Below, piece by piece: positions 47,847 through 55,878 of a DNA stretch of 64,000 nucleotides; positions within the stretch are counted from its first letter, which is position 1; each line of letters opens with the position of its first letter. Position numbers and translations under genes: made by a program. The notes under the pieces are model-generated. The model was not told the DNA's origin. It was given only the letters and a program-made list of their open reading frames with translations, and did no database searches. The DNA is from Halorubrum sp. DM2. GTDB taxonomy: Archaea > Halobacteriota > Halobacteria > Halobacteriales > Haloferacaceae. The stretch is taken from assembly GCF_901686465.1 (NCBI RefSeq), contig NZ_LR594487.1:3113773-3177772 (forward strand), given 5' to 3'.

Positions 47847-48110
47847 ATGAGTGGGGTCTACGACGAGATATGCGTAACCGTGAGCGAGACCGTCTCGGAC
47901 GCGCTCGACGAGCCGGTGGACGCGCTCCCGCCGCTCTCCGACGCGATCGACACCGACGGGCTGGACGCGGTGATGGCGGACGACGGGGACCAGGACGTGA
48001 CGATCACGTTCTCGTACGCCGAGATGTTCGTCTGCGTCCGTTCCGACTCCACCGTGTACGTCCGTCCGCAGCGTTCGTTCGAGGAACGTTCCCCGGACAC
48101 CCGCATCTGA
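47847..48110 (+). CDS. HalOD1-domain protein
   Basis: 87 residues matching haloarchaeal output domain 1: ICVTVSETVSDALDEPVDAL, PPLSDAIDTDGLDAVMADDG and VTITFSYAEMFVCVRSDSTV. A stand-alone copy without a receiver domain. HalOD1 is a presumed signalling output module of unknown target. First of four copies within about 2.2 kb. Confidence 0.82.
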   Translation: MSGVYDEICVTVSETVSDALDEPVDALPPLSDAIDTDGLDAVMADDGDQDVTITFSYAEMFVCVRSDSTVYVRPQRSFEERSPDTRI

Positions 48111-48227
48111 ACCGCGCGCCGAACGTGTGGGCCGAGAGTCGGGCGGCCGCCGAGCAGGGACGAGCGGCGCATCGCTCGTCGGTCAGATCGCGGGGACACA
48201 ATTAACTCGTATAATCACAACAGATTA

Positions 48228-48566
48228 ATGAGTCCCAGAGGGAAACTCGTATTCGTGAATCGAATCGAAGCGTCAGGTCGCGGACCCGCCGAGGTCCGGA
48301 CGCAGTACGACTGGTCGGTCACGAGTCCGTCGGACGCCGTCGTCGACGCCGTTTCGGACGCGGTCGACGGCGGCCCCACCTCGTTCGGCCCGCTGTACGA
48401 TCGCATCGATCCCGACGCACTGAACGCGCTCTTCCGATCGGACGCCGGTGATCGGACGGCGGACGGAATCCGTGTCTCGTTTTCCCTCGCCGGCCGGGTC
48501 GTCGTCGTCCACGGTACCGGAGCGGTCGTCGTGCGAACGGCGTCCGGAGACGGTGGCGACGAGTGA
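48228..48566 (+). CDS. HalOD1-domain protein
   Basis: 112 residues: AEVRTQYDWSVTSPSDAVVD, FGPLYDRIDPDALNALFRSD and RVSFSLAGRVVVVHGTGAVV. Stand-alone HalOD1. ATG 48228 has AATTAA about 24-28 nt upstream. Close paralog of the next gene. Confidence 0.85.
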   Translation: MSPRGKLVFVNRIEASGRGPAEVRTQYDWSVTSPSDAVVDAVSDAVDGGPTSFGPLYDRIDPDALNALFRSDAGDRTADGIRVSFSLAGRVVVVHGTGAVVVRTASGDGGDE

Positions 48567-48660
48567 CGGGACGGGAGTCCTCCGAGGCAGGGGAGACGCC
48601 GTCGGCGTCGCCAGAATTCAAAAGAGTTACTAGGAACTTCCCCTGAAATCAGGCAATCAG

Positions 48661-48969
48661 ATGACCGACGTTGACCAAATCGGCTCCGAGTTCGGAGCCG
48701 GGAGCGCCGACGAACATCGGGCCACGTACGACTGGGCGCTGACCGCCCCGAGCGCCGGCGTCGTCGAGACGGTGGCCGACGCGACGAACCGCGGTCCGCT
48801 GACGCTTCCCCAGCTGTACGACTCCGTCGACCCGGACGCGCTGGACTCGCTGTTTCGCTCGGGGGACAGAGCGGTGTCCGTCTCGTTCGCGTTCGCCGAC
48901 TGCGAGGTGAGCGTCGGCGGCGACGGCGAAGTCGTCGTTCGACGGATCGGCCCCGATCCGGGACAGTAG
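48661..48969 (+). CDS. HalOD1-domain protein
   Basis: 102 residues: HRATYDWALTAPSAGVVETV, LPQLYDSVDPDALDSLFRSG and VSFAFADCEVSVGGDGEVVV. Very similar in order and length to the protein at 48228, so a tandem duplication is likely. GTTACTAGG lies about 34 nt upstream of the ATG. Confidence 0.85.
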   Translation: MTDVDQIGSEFGAGSADEHRATYDWALTAPSAGVVETVADATNRGPLTLPQLYDSVDPDALDSLFRSGDRAVSVSFAFADCEVSVGGDGEVVVRRIGPDPGQ

Positions 48970-49086
48970 GTCCGAAAGGCCCCGCGTCACTCCCGGTGGC
49001 CGCACCTCACTCCCGGTGGCCGCGCCTCGCTCTTGTACTCACCTTTCGCCACGTCGCGTCTACCGCTCGGAGATTCGTAGGTCGTC

Positions 49087-49096
49087 TATAACGATA
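49087..49096 (+). promoter_or_regulatory. TAAC promoter element, DUF7511-like gene
   Basis: TATAACGATA begins 39 nt before ATG 49126. Confidence 0.35.
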
Positions 49097-49125
49097 GGGA
49101 TCTGTGTAGTATCGGGGGGTATCGC

Positions 49126-49302
49126 ATGAGCACGGACTCACAGACCCCGAGATACGAAGTGTTCGAGGCGGCGATCGTCAGCGACAACGGGAGGTCGACC
49201 GAGTGTACGATATTCCCGAGAGACGTCGACGAGGACCGCCGAACGACGGCGTGGATCACCGCACACGAGGGCGCGTACTGCTCGGCCGCGTCCATGCGGT
49301 GA
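49126..49302 (+). CDS. DUF7511-like small protein
   Basis: 58 residues: MSTDSQTPRYEVFEAAIVSD, then STECTIFPRDVDEDRRTTAW and ITAHEGAYCSAASMR. The CTIFPRD, TTAWITA and final SM[R] pattern fits the haloarchaeal DUF7511 family of about 60 residues. Function unknown. Two cysteines are notable. Between HalOD1 genes, so probably part of the same regulatory neighbourhood. Confidence 0.7.
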   Translation: MSTDSQTPRYEVFEAAIVSDNGRSTECTIFPRDVDEDRRTTAWITAHEGAYCSAASMR

Positions 49303-49597
49303 TTTCCGACCGGAACGTCGCCCGGCCGCGTCGGCGCGGTGACCCGCGGATCCGAACGCCGCCTCGACCGGTTCGACCCACCTTTTTCCACGCGACGGCG
49401 AGACGGGAACCGTAGTCGACGGACCCGACGGTCTGTCTCATCGTCGGACGCGACGCGTCGATCCGAGACCGGTGCGCGGTCGAGCCCGCCGGACGGCTCC
49501 GCGGGAGCCGGTGGTCGGGGCCGACGGAGCCGGGTATCAACTGACTACCGTCGAGAACGGTCTCATTACTCAAGTTACCTCGGCTTAACGGGGTGGT
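49303..49597. other. intergenic region
   Basis: About 295 nt after the DUF7511-like gene. It ends with CATTACTCAA (49564-49573), a promoter-like element exactly 34 nt before ATG 49598. No gene recognised inside. Confidence 0.45.
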
Positions 49598-49702
49598 ATG
49601 GAAAGTTCCATCACGGAAGAAGACGAGCGGCGAATCGCGGCGTTCGTGTCGACGCCGAAATACGAGCGTACCCCGGAAATGCTGGTTCCCACCGACGAGT
49701 AA
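49598..49702 (+). CDS. 34-residue small protein
   Basis: MESSITEEDERRIAAFVSTP followed by KYERTPEMLVPTDE. A helical acidic start and the phrase STPKYERTPEMLVP look protein-like rather than random. Promoter-like element at -34. Family name unknown to me. Convergent with the HalOD1 gene on the other strand. Confidence 0.55.
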   Translation: MESSITEEDERRIAAFVSTPKYERTPEMLVPTDE

Positions 49703-49729
49703 GCCGTCGCTCGGAGCCGCGAAGCGCGG

Positions 49730-49966
49730 TCAGGAGATGGTCCGAATTCGCTCGCTGTCGACGAATATCCGACCGTCTCCGGTGAGTTCGACGGTGTGAT
49801 CCGGCGTCTCGAACTGGAGTCGCCACGAGTCGCTGTCGTGGCTCACGAGGCTGCGTAACGCGTCCGTACAGACGTAGTTCTCCAGCGAGAAGTCGAGCTC
49901 GTCGGGCGGCACCGACTCCGTCTCGGCGATGGCTCTGACGACTTGTTCGGGAGGGAATTGATTCAC
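49730..49966 (-). CDS. HalOD1-domain protein
   Basis: 78 residues from GTG 49964-49966: VNQFPPEQVVRAIAETESVP, FSLENYVCTDALRSLVSHDS and WRLQFETPDHTVELTGDGRI. The GTG is chosen over ATG 50143 because TTTTTAT lies 24-30 nt upstream of it and the extra 59 residues lack domain resemblance. Opposite in strand to the other three copies. Confidence 0.82.
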   Translation of the reverse strand: MNQFPPEQVVRAIAETESVPPDELDFSLENYVCTDALRSLVSHDSDSWRLQFETPDHTVELTGDGRIFVDSERIRTIS

Positions 49967-49989
49967 TGGGGTAAATTTCTGCTTAATCG

Positions 49990-49996
49990 ATAAAAA
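49990..49996 (-). promoter_or_regulatory. TATA box that fixes the HalOD1 start
   Basis: TTTTTAT on the minus strand at -30 to -24 relative to GTG 49966. Confidence 0.6.
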
Positions 49997-50359
49997 GCCT
50001 GTCTGTTCGGCACGAATCCGGTTCGAACTGCCGTCGGCGCGTCGCGCGAGAAATCGCCTCTGCTCGATCAGTCGATCGAAAACGCGGAGGGTAACGCGGC
50101 CGTCGACGGATCCGTTCGACCGCGAGGGCGAAACGTTTCTCACGAGCAGACAGATCGCGACTTAGCTGACTACACGTCCCGCGCGCGGAACGGGAAGCCC
50201 CGGCGGTTCCGCCGGGAAGGTATCGCTCGGACGACTCGTCGATCGCGTCACGGAGTCCGTGCCTCTGACAGTTGGCTTACCCCCTGAACGCTCTGCGGCC
50301 GTGACCGCGGCTCGCCGGTCGAGTCATCTTCGTCGGCGCGGCTGCGCTCCGAGTACGGT

Positions 50360-50437
50360 CCGGTCACCCCGTCACGGGGCGACCGGAGTCGCACGCAGGA
50401 GGTACGGTGGTTGGGACACAGAACGCACCTGCGTGCG
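50360..50437. repeat. tandem hairpin region (12-bp and 10-bp stems)
   Basis: First stem ccggtcaccccg/cggggcgaccgg at 50360-50371 and 50375-50386 with one A-C mismatch. Second stem cgcacgcagg/cctgcgtgcg at 50390-50399 and 50428-50437, perfect, loop 28 nt. Could be a structured RNA or element end. Confidence 0.5.
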
Positions 50438-50527
50438 GCTAGTTTGTCGACGCACCCCGATATATACTTTTTGTGATTATCTGAGTTACTTCCTCTCGGA
50501 TACGCCGGAGCGCGTGTCGGGCGAAGG

Positions 50528-50564
50528 TTATTTATAGTAGTGTGGTAGCGTTTGACACGTCAAA
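50528..50564 (+). promoter_or_regulatory. TATA box plus palindromic operator
   Basis: TTATTTATA (50528-50536) is followed by the perfect palindrome TTTGACACGTCAAA (50551-50564), which would cover the expected transcription start. The first gene downstream is the TrmB regulator at 50721, so autorepression is possible. Confidence 0.5.
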
Positions 50565-50720
50565 GCAATTGACCCTCCACCGTGCTGACGCGGATCTCGC
50601 GGCCGGGACCGAAAGACGGTGTCCGATCGAACGCTCCCGTCACACGTAGAGTGATAATACCTATCCGTTCCGGGAGGTTATCGCCGGGCGCATCCCGGGA
50701 TCCCCGGGAGGTTGGGACAC

Positions 50721-51521
50721 ATGGACACATCAGACAACGTGGAGGACGCGGTCCAGATCCTCCAGCAACTCGGCTTGAAGGAGTACGAGGCTCGATGCTT
50801 CGTCGGACTGACTCGGCTCGACACGGGAACCGCGAAGAAACTCAGCGAGATAACGGAGGTCCCCCGAACGCGGGTGTACGACGCGATACGGGTCCTCGAA
50901 GCGCAGGGACTGGTCGAGGTCCAACATTCCAGTCCGCAGCAGTTCCGCGCGGTCCCGCTGGCAGAGGCGACCGAGACGCTCCGTGACCAGTACGAGGAGC
51001 GCGTCGAGCGGCTACACGACGCCCTCGACACGATCGAGATCGTCGACGAGGGCGACAGGTCCGCGGTCCAGCAGATATGGGCGATCTCCGGGCACGAGGC
51101 GATCAACAACCGGACGTGTCAGCTCATCGAGGCGGCCACCGAGGAGGTCGTGTTGGTCGTCGGCGACGAGTCGCTTCTGACCGAGGAGCTCGTCGAGACG
51201 CTCACCGACGTCGACGACGACATCGATCTGATAGTCGGGACGCTGACCGAACCGCTCCGAGACGAGGTCGAGGCGGCCGTCCCGCGCGCCACGACGTTCG
51301 TCTCCGGCCTGGAGTGGCTACGGGACGACGAGGCGACCGACCACGAGACCGCGGTCGGGCGGCTCCTGCTGATCGACCGCTCGTCGATTCTGGTGAGTTC
51401 GATCCTCCTCGACGGGAACCGAGAGCAGGCGGTCTACGGGGAGGGGTTCGGTAACGGCTTCGTCGTGATCGCCCGACGGCTGATGGCGCACGGGCTAATT
51501 CCCGGGCAAGACGCGGAGTAG
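50721..51521 (+). CDS. TrmB-family transcriptional regulator
   Basis: 266 residues. N-terminal winged helix LKEYEARCFVGLTRLDTGTA and EVPRTRVYDAIRVLEAQGLV, a short coiled segment (about 90-120), then an effector region WAISGHEAINNRTCQLIEAA, EVVLVVGDESLLTEELVETL and LLLIDRSSILVSSILLDGNR. TrmB proteins regulate sugar metabolism, so control of the glycan genes is plausible. Start ATG 50721 rather than TTG 50712. Paralog at 51958. Confidence 0.88.
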   Translation: MDTSDNVEDAVQILQQLGLKEYEARCFVGLTRLDTGTAKKLSEITEVPRTRVYDAIRVLEAQGLVEVQHSSPQQFRAVPLAEATETLRDQYEERVERLHDALDTIEIVDEGDRSAVQQIWAISGHEAINNRTCQLIEAATEEVVLVVGDESLLTEELVETLTDVDDDIDLIVGTLTEPLRDEVEAAVPRATTFVSGLEWLRDDEATDHETAVGRLLLIDRSSILVSSILLDGNREQAVYGEGFGNGFVVIARRLMAHGLIPGQDAE

Positions 51522-51613
51522 CGGTCGAGCGCGTCGCCGGGGGTCACGCCCCGAGCGGTCGTCCTCGTTTCCATCGTGGGAACGCTTTTGCCCTCTCCCG
51601 TCCGACAGGTCGC

Positions 51614-51961
51614 ATGCCCGCGACCGCACCGACGCGCGACGACGTTCTCGAACGAGTCGACGCCCTCGGTCCCCCCGGAACGCCGGTGACGACTCCGGAA
51701 GTCGCCCGGGAGTTCGACTGTACCAAACGGACGATCTACAACCGCCTCGACGCGCTCGTCGCGGACGGACGCCTGCGGACGAAGAAGGTCGGGGCCAACA
51801 GCCGCGTCTGGTGGCGACCCGTCGACGCGGCGACGCACCACCGCGAGGCGGCGTCCGGGCGGTCGTTCGACGCGCTGCGAGGCTCGTCCCGGCGGCGAAC
51901 GCCGCCGTCCGCCGAGTACAGTCCGGGCGACGAGGACAACCCCTCTGAGGGGTGGGCGTGA
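51614..51961 (+). CDS. helix-turn-helix DNA-binding protein
   Basis: 115 residues. Residues 1-70 form a winged helix: TTPEVAREFDCTKRTIYNRL then GRLRTKKVGANSRVWWRPVD. The C-terminal 45 residues are low-complexity, Arg/Ser/Pro-rich. Haloarchaeal proteins of this type often precede PAS or bat-like regulators; here it is short. The stop overlaps the next gene's GTG (GTGA), so it is cotranscribed with the second TrmB. Confidence 0.78.
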   Translation: MPATAPTRDDVLERVDALGPPGTPVTTPEVAREFDCTKRTIYNRLDALVADGRLRTKKVGANSRVWWRPVDAATHHREAASGRSFDALRGSSRRRTPPSAEYSPGDEDNPSEGWA

Positions 51962-52794
51962 CCGACCAGCCGGCTCGCCGCGAGGCCGTCGAACTCCTCC
52001 AACAGCTCGGACTGAAGGAGTACGAGGCGCGGTGTTTCGTCGCGCTTTCCCGGCTCCCGTCCGCGACCGCGAAAGAGATCAGCGAGCGCTCCGGGGTCCC
52101 TCGAACGCGGGTGTACAACGCGGCGCGGGTGCTGGAGTCGAAGGGGCTCGTCGAAGCCCGGCACGCGAGTCCGAAGCGGTACCGCGCCATCGCGGTCGAC
52201 GAGGCGACCGACCTGCTCAGAGACGAGTACCAGTCGCTGACCGACTCGCTCCGAGAGGACTTACGGTCGATCGACCCCGTCGAGTCCGACGAGGGGTCGG
52301 ACCCTCACCAGACGGTTTGGACCTTATCGAACGCCCCGGCGATCACGAATCGGATGCGTCGCCTCGTCGAGGGGGCCGAGGACGAGGTCGTCCTGCTGGT
52401 CGGACGCGAAGGCGAGGTAGCCGAACCGCTGCGCCGGACGCTGCGAGACGCCCACGGGCGGGGCGTCTCCGTCGTCGTCGGAGCGACGACCGACGCGCTC
52501 CGGCGGTCGTTCGAGGACTGTCGCGACGTCGATACGATCTCGCTGCGGGACACGTGGATCGAGCAGTCTGCCGCCGCCGGCACCGACGCCGAGATCGGTC
52601 GCGTGCTCCTCGTCGACCGGGAGACGGTGCTGATAACCACGGTCCACGCGGACGGCCGCGGAGAACGCCGCGAGGAGGCGGTGTTCTGTCAGGGCTCCGC
52701 CAACGGCGTCGCGACGATCGTTCGCCGTGCGGTCCTCGCGCTCCTCCCCGCGGACGACGTGGCGGCCGTGGCCCAGCAGTCCGGCGTCTCCTGA
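51958..52794 (+). CDS. TrmB-family transcriptional regulator
   Basis: 278 residues, paralog of the protein at 50721: LLQQLGLKEYEARCFVALSR, ISERSGVPRTRVYNAARVLE, TVWTLSNAPAITNRMRRLVE and VVLLVGREGEVAEPLRRTLR, VLLVDRETVLITTVHADGRG. GTG 51958 is chosen for its overlap with the preceding stop. Two TrmB genes within 1.3 kb next to a flippase suggest duplicated control of glycan export. Confidence 0.88.
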   Translation: MTDQPARREAVELLQQLGLKEYEARCFVALSRLPSATAKEISERSGVPRTRVYNAARVLESKGLVEARHASPKRYRAIAVDEATDLLRDEYQSLTDSLREDLRSIDPVESDEGSDPHQTVWTLSNAPAITNRMRRLVEGAEDEVVLLVGREGEVAEPLRRTLRDAHGRGVSVVVGATTDALRRSFEDCRDVDTISLRDTWIEQSAAAGTDAEIGRVLLVDRETVLITTVHADGRGERREEAVFCQGSANGVATIVRRAVLALLPADDVAAVAQQSGVS

Positions 52795-52928
52795 CGACGG
52801 CGGGAGGCGCGCGACCGCCTCACAGACCGCGACGGAGGTCGTGTCGCGAGCCTCTGCCCCGCATTCGGCGGGGGCTTCGTTCGCCGAGGGGGCCAGAGCC
52901 CTCTTTTCTCTCGGACGGCTCGACGCCG

Positions 52929-54437
52929 CTAGCTCCGTACTTCGGCGACGACGTACCGGAGGTCCCGTTTGATACCCCAACTGAACAGCTCGTCGAGCAG
53001 CAGCACCGTGAGGGTGTACACGACGGCCCCGATCGGCACCGTGAACAACAGTTCGACCAGCGGAGAGACGTCGACGAGTCCGTGCGCGTACCAGAGGACC
53101 CCGAACATGACCGCCGACCCGACCGCCGGGTAGACGTACTCGTAGAGGACCTCGAAGGGGTGGGCTCGGGTGAGCGTCGAGACGGCGTAGACGTCGAGCG
53201 GGAACATCGGGAAGAGGTAGACGCCGATGATGGCACCCGCGGTCCCTGCGACGCCCCACTGTGCCGTTGCCGGCCAGATGACGGCCGCGAGACAGACGAT
53301 ACGGACCGTGTCGAGTTTCATGTTGTAATCGGGGCGATCGAGGGCGTTGAACACCCCGCCGAAGTGCCGCGTTATCCCGTGAAGGAGCCCGAACACCGAC
53401 AGCAGCTGGAGGGGGAGAATCATCGGCTCCCACTCGTCGCCGAGCGCGACCGGGACGAACGACGGCGCGATAAGCGCCATCCCGGCCGAGAGGGGGAAAG
53501 TGACAAGCGCGACCAATCGAGTCGTTCCCAGCAGCGCGTCCTTGAGCGCTGCGGGGTCGTCCTGTAGCTTCGAGTACGCCGGGAAGGTGACCGACGAGAT
53601 CACCGCCGTGAACTGTGTGGCGGGCATGTCTGCGATCCGGTGGGCGTACTGGTAGAACCCGAGCGCGGTCGCGGAGAGGAACCACCCGACGAACGCGTCG
53701 TCGCCCTCGCTGTGGACGAACTTCGTGATGGACGATCCCGTGATCCACTTCCCGTAGTGGACGAGTTCCCACAGCGTCTCGCGGTCCACCGACGGTCTGG
53801 GACGGTAGTCGTGAAGGGCGTACGACAACACCACTTTCGACGCGCTCACGCTGACGAATCCGGCGACGAGCGCCCACACGGTCGGGCTGACGAGCGCGTA
53901 CCCGATGCCGACGACGAAGCGGGCGAAGCTGCTTGTCGTCTGGTAGACGAACTCCTTGTGGAACTCGAGGTCCTTCTGGAAGTAAACGACGGCCGGGTTC
54001 TGGAGCCCTGACAGAAGCGGCGAGAACGCGATGACGCGAATGATGGCCGCCAGCTCCGAGTCAGCCTCGCCGAAGAATCCCGCGATGAACGGCGCTGCGA
54101 AAAACAGTACGACGACGATCAGTACCCCGCGACCGATCGCAAGCATCCACGCGGTGTTCAGGTACTCGTCGATGTCCGCCGCCTTCTGCTGGACGAGCGC
54201 GGTGTTTATACCGATATCGCTGAACCGTTTCATCGCGCTCAGCGTCAACAGCGCGACGCCGAGAATACCGAAGTCACGGGGGGAGAGCAACCGCGCGAGA
54301 ACGACCAGCATCAGGAGGTACGACCCCTGACTGAGGAAACGGATCATGGTCATCCAGACGCCCCCCTTCGCGGCCTGCTGGACGACAGTCCCCCTCGGAA
54401 CCAGCTTCTCGACGATCGCCCGGAGTCGGTCCCTCAT
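52929..54437 (-). CDS. Wzx-type polysaccharide flippase
   Basis: 502 residues, about 12-14 membrane helices: AAKGGVWMTMIRFLSQGSYL, LSPRDFGILGVALLTLSAMK, RFSDIGINTALVQQKAADID, NPAVVYFQKDLEFHKEFVYQ and FPAYSKLQDDPAALKDALLG. Aligns along its length with the flippase at 41389. Two flippases in one region imply two glycans or two acceptor lipids. Convergent with the second TrmB gene. Confidence 0.9.
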   Translation of the reverse strand: MRDRLRAIVEKLVPRGTVVQQAAKGGVWMTMIRFLSQGSYLLMLVVLARLLSPRDFGILGVALLTLSAMKRFSDIGINTALVQQKAADIDEYLNTAWMLAIGRGVLIVVVLFFAAPFIAGFFGEADSELAAIIRVIAFSPLLSGLQNPAVVYFQKDLEFHKEFVYQTTSSFARFVVGIGYALVSPTVWALVAGFVSVSASKVVLSYALHDYRPRPSVDRETLWELVHYGKWITGSSITKFVHSEGDDAFVGWFLSATALGFYQYAHRIADMPATQFTAVISSVTFPAYSKLQDDPAALKDALLGTTRLVALVTFPLSAGMALIAPSFVPVALGDEWEPMILPLQLLSVFGLLHGITRHFGGVFNALDRPDYNMKLDTVRIVCLAAVIWPATAQWGVAGTAGAIIGVYLFPMFPLDVYAVSTLTRAHPFEVLYEYVYPAVGSAVMFGVLWYAHGLVDVSPLVELLFTVPIGAVVYTLTVLLLDELFSWGIKRDLRYVVAEVRS

Positions 54438-54757
54438 CGCGGTCGAGTACCCCCGATTTGAGTGATGTTCGGACGCTTCCGTTCCATACGAGCGCTGTGT
54501 GACATCGTGAATAAAGGTATGCGCGACCTAACAGGCGACAAATAGGTTCTACTCGGCACCGGGAGAGTGCCGAGGCGCATCCGCCTTCGGGGTAGTCAAG
54601 TCGCTGAAGACTGGCTCGACCGCTCAGCGCCGTCACCGCCGGCAGAAACGAGGATCTCGACGGACCACAGGGATTCCGGATTTCGAAGCGCAGAACGGGC
54701 CGTAGCGGCGACGTTAGGCACCGTGTACTAATGAGTCGCTCCGTGCGAGCATCGGAT
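54438..54757. other. divergent intergenic region
   Basis: 320 nt between the flippase and the isomerase gene. TGTACTAATG (54724-54733) is 34 nt before ATG 54758 and resembles the TAACAATG element. No gene or RNA recognised. Confidence 0.4.
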
Positions 54758-55690
54758 ATGACGTCGCCGCGTACCGCTTTTCAGTTGTACAGTGTCCGGT
54801 CGGACCCCGACTCGCTTCCCGAGGTCGTTCGCCGGGTGGCAGCGAGCGGATACGACGGCGTGGAGTTCGCCCATCGGTTTCGGCGGGAACCGTCCGAAGA
54901 GGTCGCCGCCGCGCTCGACGACACCGGGCTCGCACCGGCCGCGGTACACGCGGACCTCCCGACCATCGAAGCCGCTCTCGCCGGTGAGGACGACCTGTTG
55001 GAGCGGTGTGCGACCGTCGACTGTGATCGGATCGTCGTCGCCCACCCCGACTCGACGCACTTTCACACCCGCGAGTCCGTCCGCGCGCTCGCGGACCGCC
55101 TGAACGACGCCGCGACGGCCCTAGACGACCGGGGAGTGGAACTGGGGGTACACAACGACCGGCGATGGCTGTCCCCGTTGCTGCCGGGCGGCGTCGAGAC
55201 GCTCATCGACGCGACGCCGATACCCGACGGAGCGGACGAGTATCTCCAGGAGGCGACTCGGCGGCTTCGGGCTCGAAACGCGGGGAAGATTCCGCGCAGG
55301 ACGCCGCTCTGGCAGCTCATCGCGGAAACGGATCCGGGTGCCGTCTGGTTCGAACTCGACGTCGCCGAGCTCCGCGCCGGCGGCGTCGCGCCGACCGAGG
55401 CGCTGTCGTTGCTCGACGACCGGGTGAAGATGCTCCACCTCCGCGACGTGACTCCCGGTCCCGGGCTCGACGACTACGAGAGCGTCCCGCACGGTGACGG
55501 CGTCGTGGACATGGAAGGGGCCCTCGATGTCGCCGGTGACGCCGACCTCGAATGGCTCGTGTACGAGAACGAACTGGACACGCCTCCAGAGACGAAAATC
55601 GACGACGGCAGACGGTTCTTCGATCGGATGCCCGGAGAGCGCTCCCCGACGAACGGATCGGTTTCCCTACGGGCGCAAGCCGAACGATGA
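54758..55690 (+). CDS. sugar phosphate isomerase/epimerase (xylose-isomerase-like TIM barrel)
   Basis: 310 residues: TAFQLYSVRSDPDSLPEVVR, SGYDGVEFAHRFRREPSEEV, RIVVAHPDSTHFHTRESVRA, GVELGVHNDRRWLSPLLPGG, AVWFELDVAELRAGGV and VKMLHLRDVTPG, WLVYENELDTPPE. Glu, Asp and His at these strands would bind a divalent metal. Possibly interconverts a ketose or inositol-like substrate. ATG 54758 is preferred over 54731 because an element lies at -34 and the family begins at AFQLYS. A roughly 25-residue insert near 170-195 is unusual. Confidence 0.82.
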   Translation: MTSPRTAFQLYSVRSDPDSLPEVVRRVAASGYDGVEFAHRFRREPSEEVAAALDDTGLAPAAVHADLPTIEAALAGEDDLLERCATVDCDRIVVAHPDSTHFHTRESVRALADRLNDAATALDDRGVELGVHNDRRWLSPLLPGGVETLIDATPIPDGADEYLQEATRRLRARNAGKIPRRTPLWQLIAETDPGAVWFELDVAELRAGGVAPTEALSLLDDRVKMLHLRDVTPGPGLDDYESVPHGDGVVDMEGALDVAGDADLEWLVYENELDTPPETKIDDGRRFFDRMPGERSPTNGSVSLRAQAER

Positions 55691-55697
55691 TCCTCGG

Positions 55698-55784
55698 TCG
55701 GGCGCTCAAACACTGCTCAGTCGGGCGCTCAAACACTGCTCAGTCGGGCGCTCAAACACTGCTCAGTCGGGCGCTCGAACACTA
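55698..55784. repeat. 23-bp tandem repeat, about 3.8 copies
   Basis: Unit tcgggcgctcaaacactgct plus cag, perfect at 55698-55720, 55721-55743 and 55744-55766, then a partial diverged copy to 55784. It lies between convergent genes (isomerase and rnhA). Confidence 0.95.
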
Positions 55785-55878
55785 CCGTCGAGGGAGTTCG
55801 AACGCCTGCTACCCGCCGCGAGACGGTGGCTCTCGTATCACCTCGAACACCTCGTGTTCGGTCTCAGGCGGGCGCTTC

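Larger units (their letters stand above)
49997..50720. other. long intergenic region with stem-loops, possible IS200/IS605 remnant
   Basis: About 720 nt without a convincing gene. It holds an aacgggaagccc string followed by a hairpin (50198-50216), which resembles right ends of haloarchaeal TnpB elements; a 12-bp stem with a 3-nt loop at 50360-50386; a 10-bp inverted repeat at 50390-50399 and 50428-50437; a TATA box at 50528-50536; and a palindrome at 50551-50564. A degraded mobile element plus the promoter of the TrmB gene is the best reading. Confidence 0.45.

Noticed and set aside
49966-50143. Longer start for the minus-strand HalOD1 gene
   Set aside because: A TATA box lies 24-30 nt before GTG 49966, inside the longer frame, and the extra residues are not domain-like.
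50144-50720. Protein gene in the long intergenic region
   Set aside because: Open frames here are short and without recognisable motifs; hairpins and AT-rich promoter strings explain the region better.
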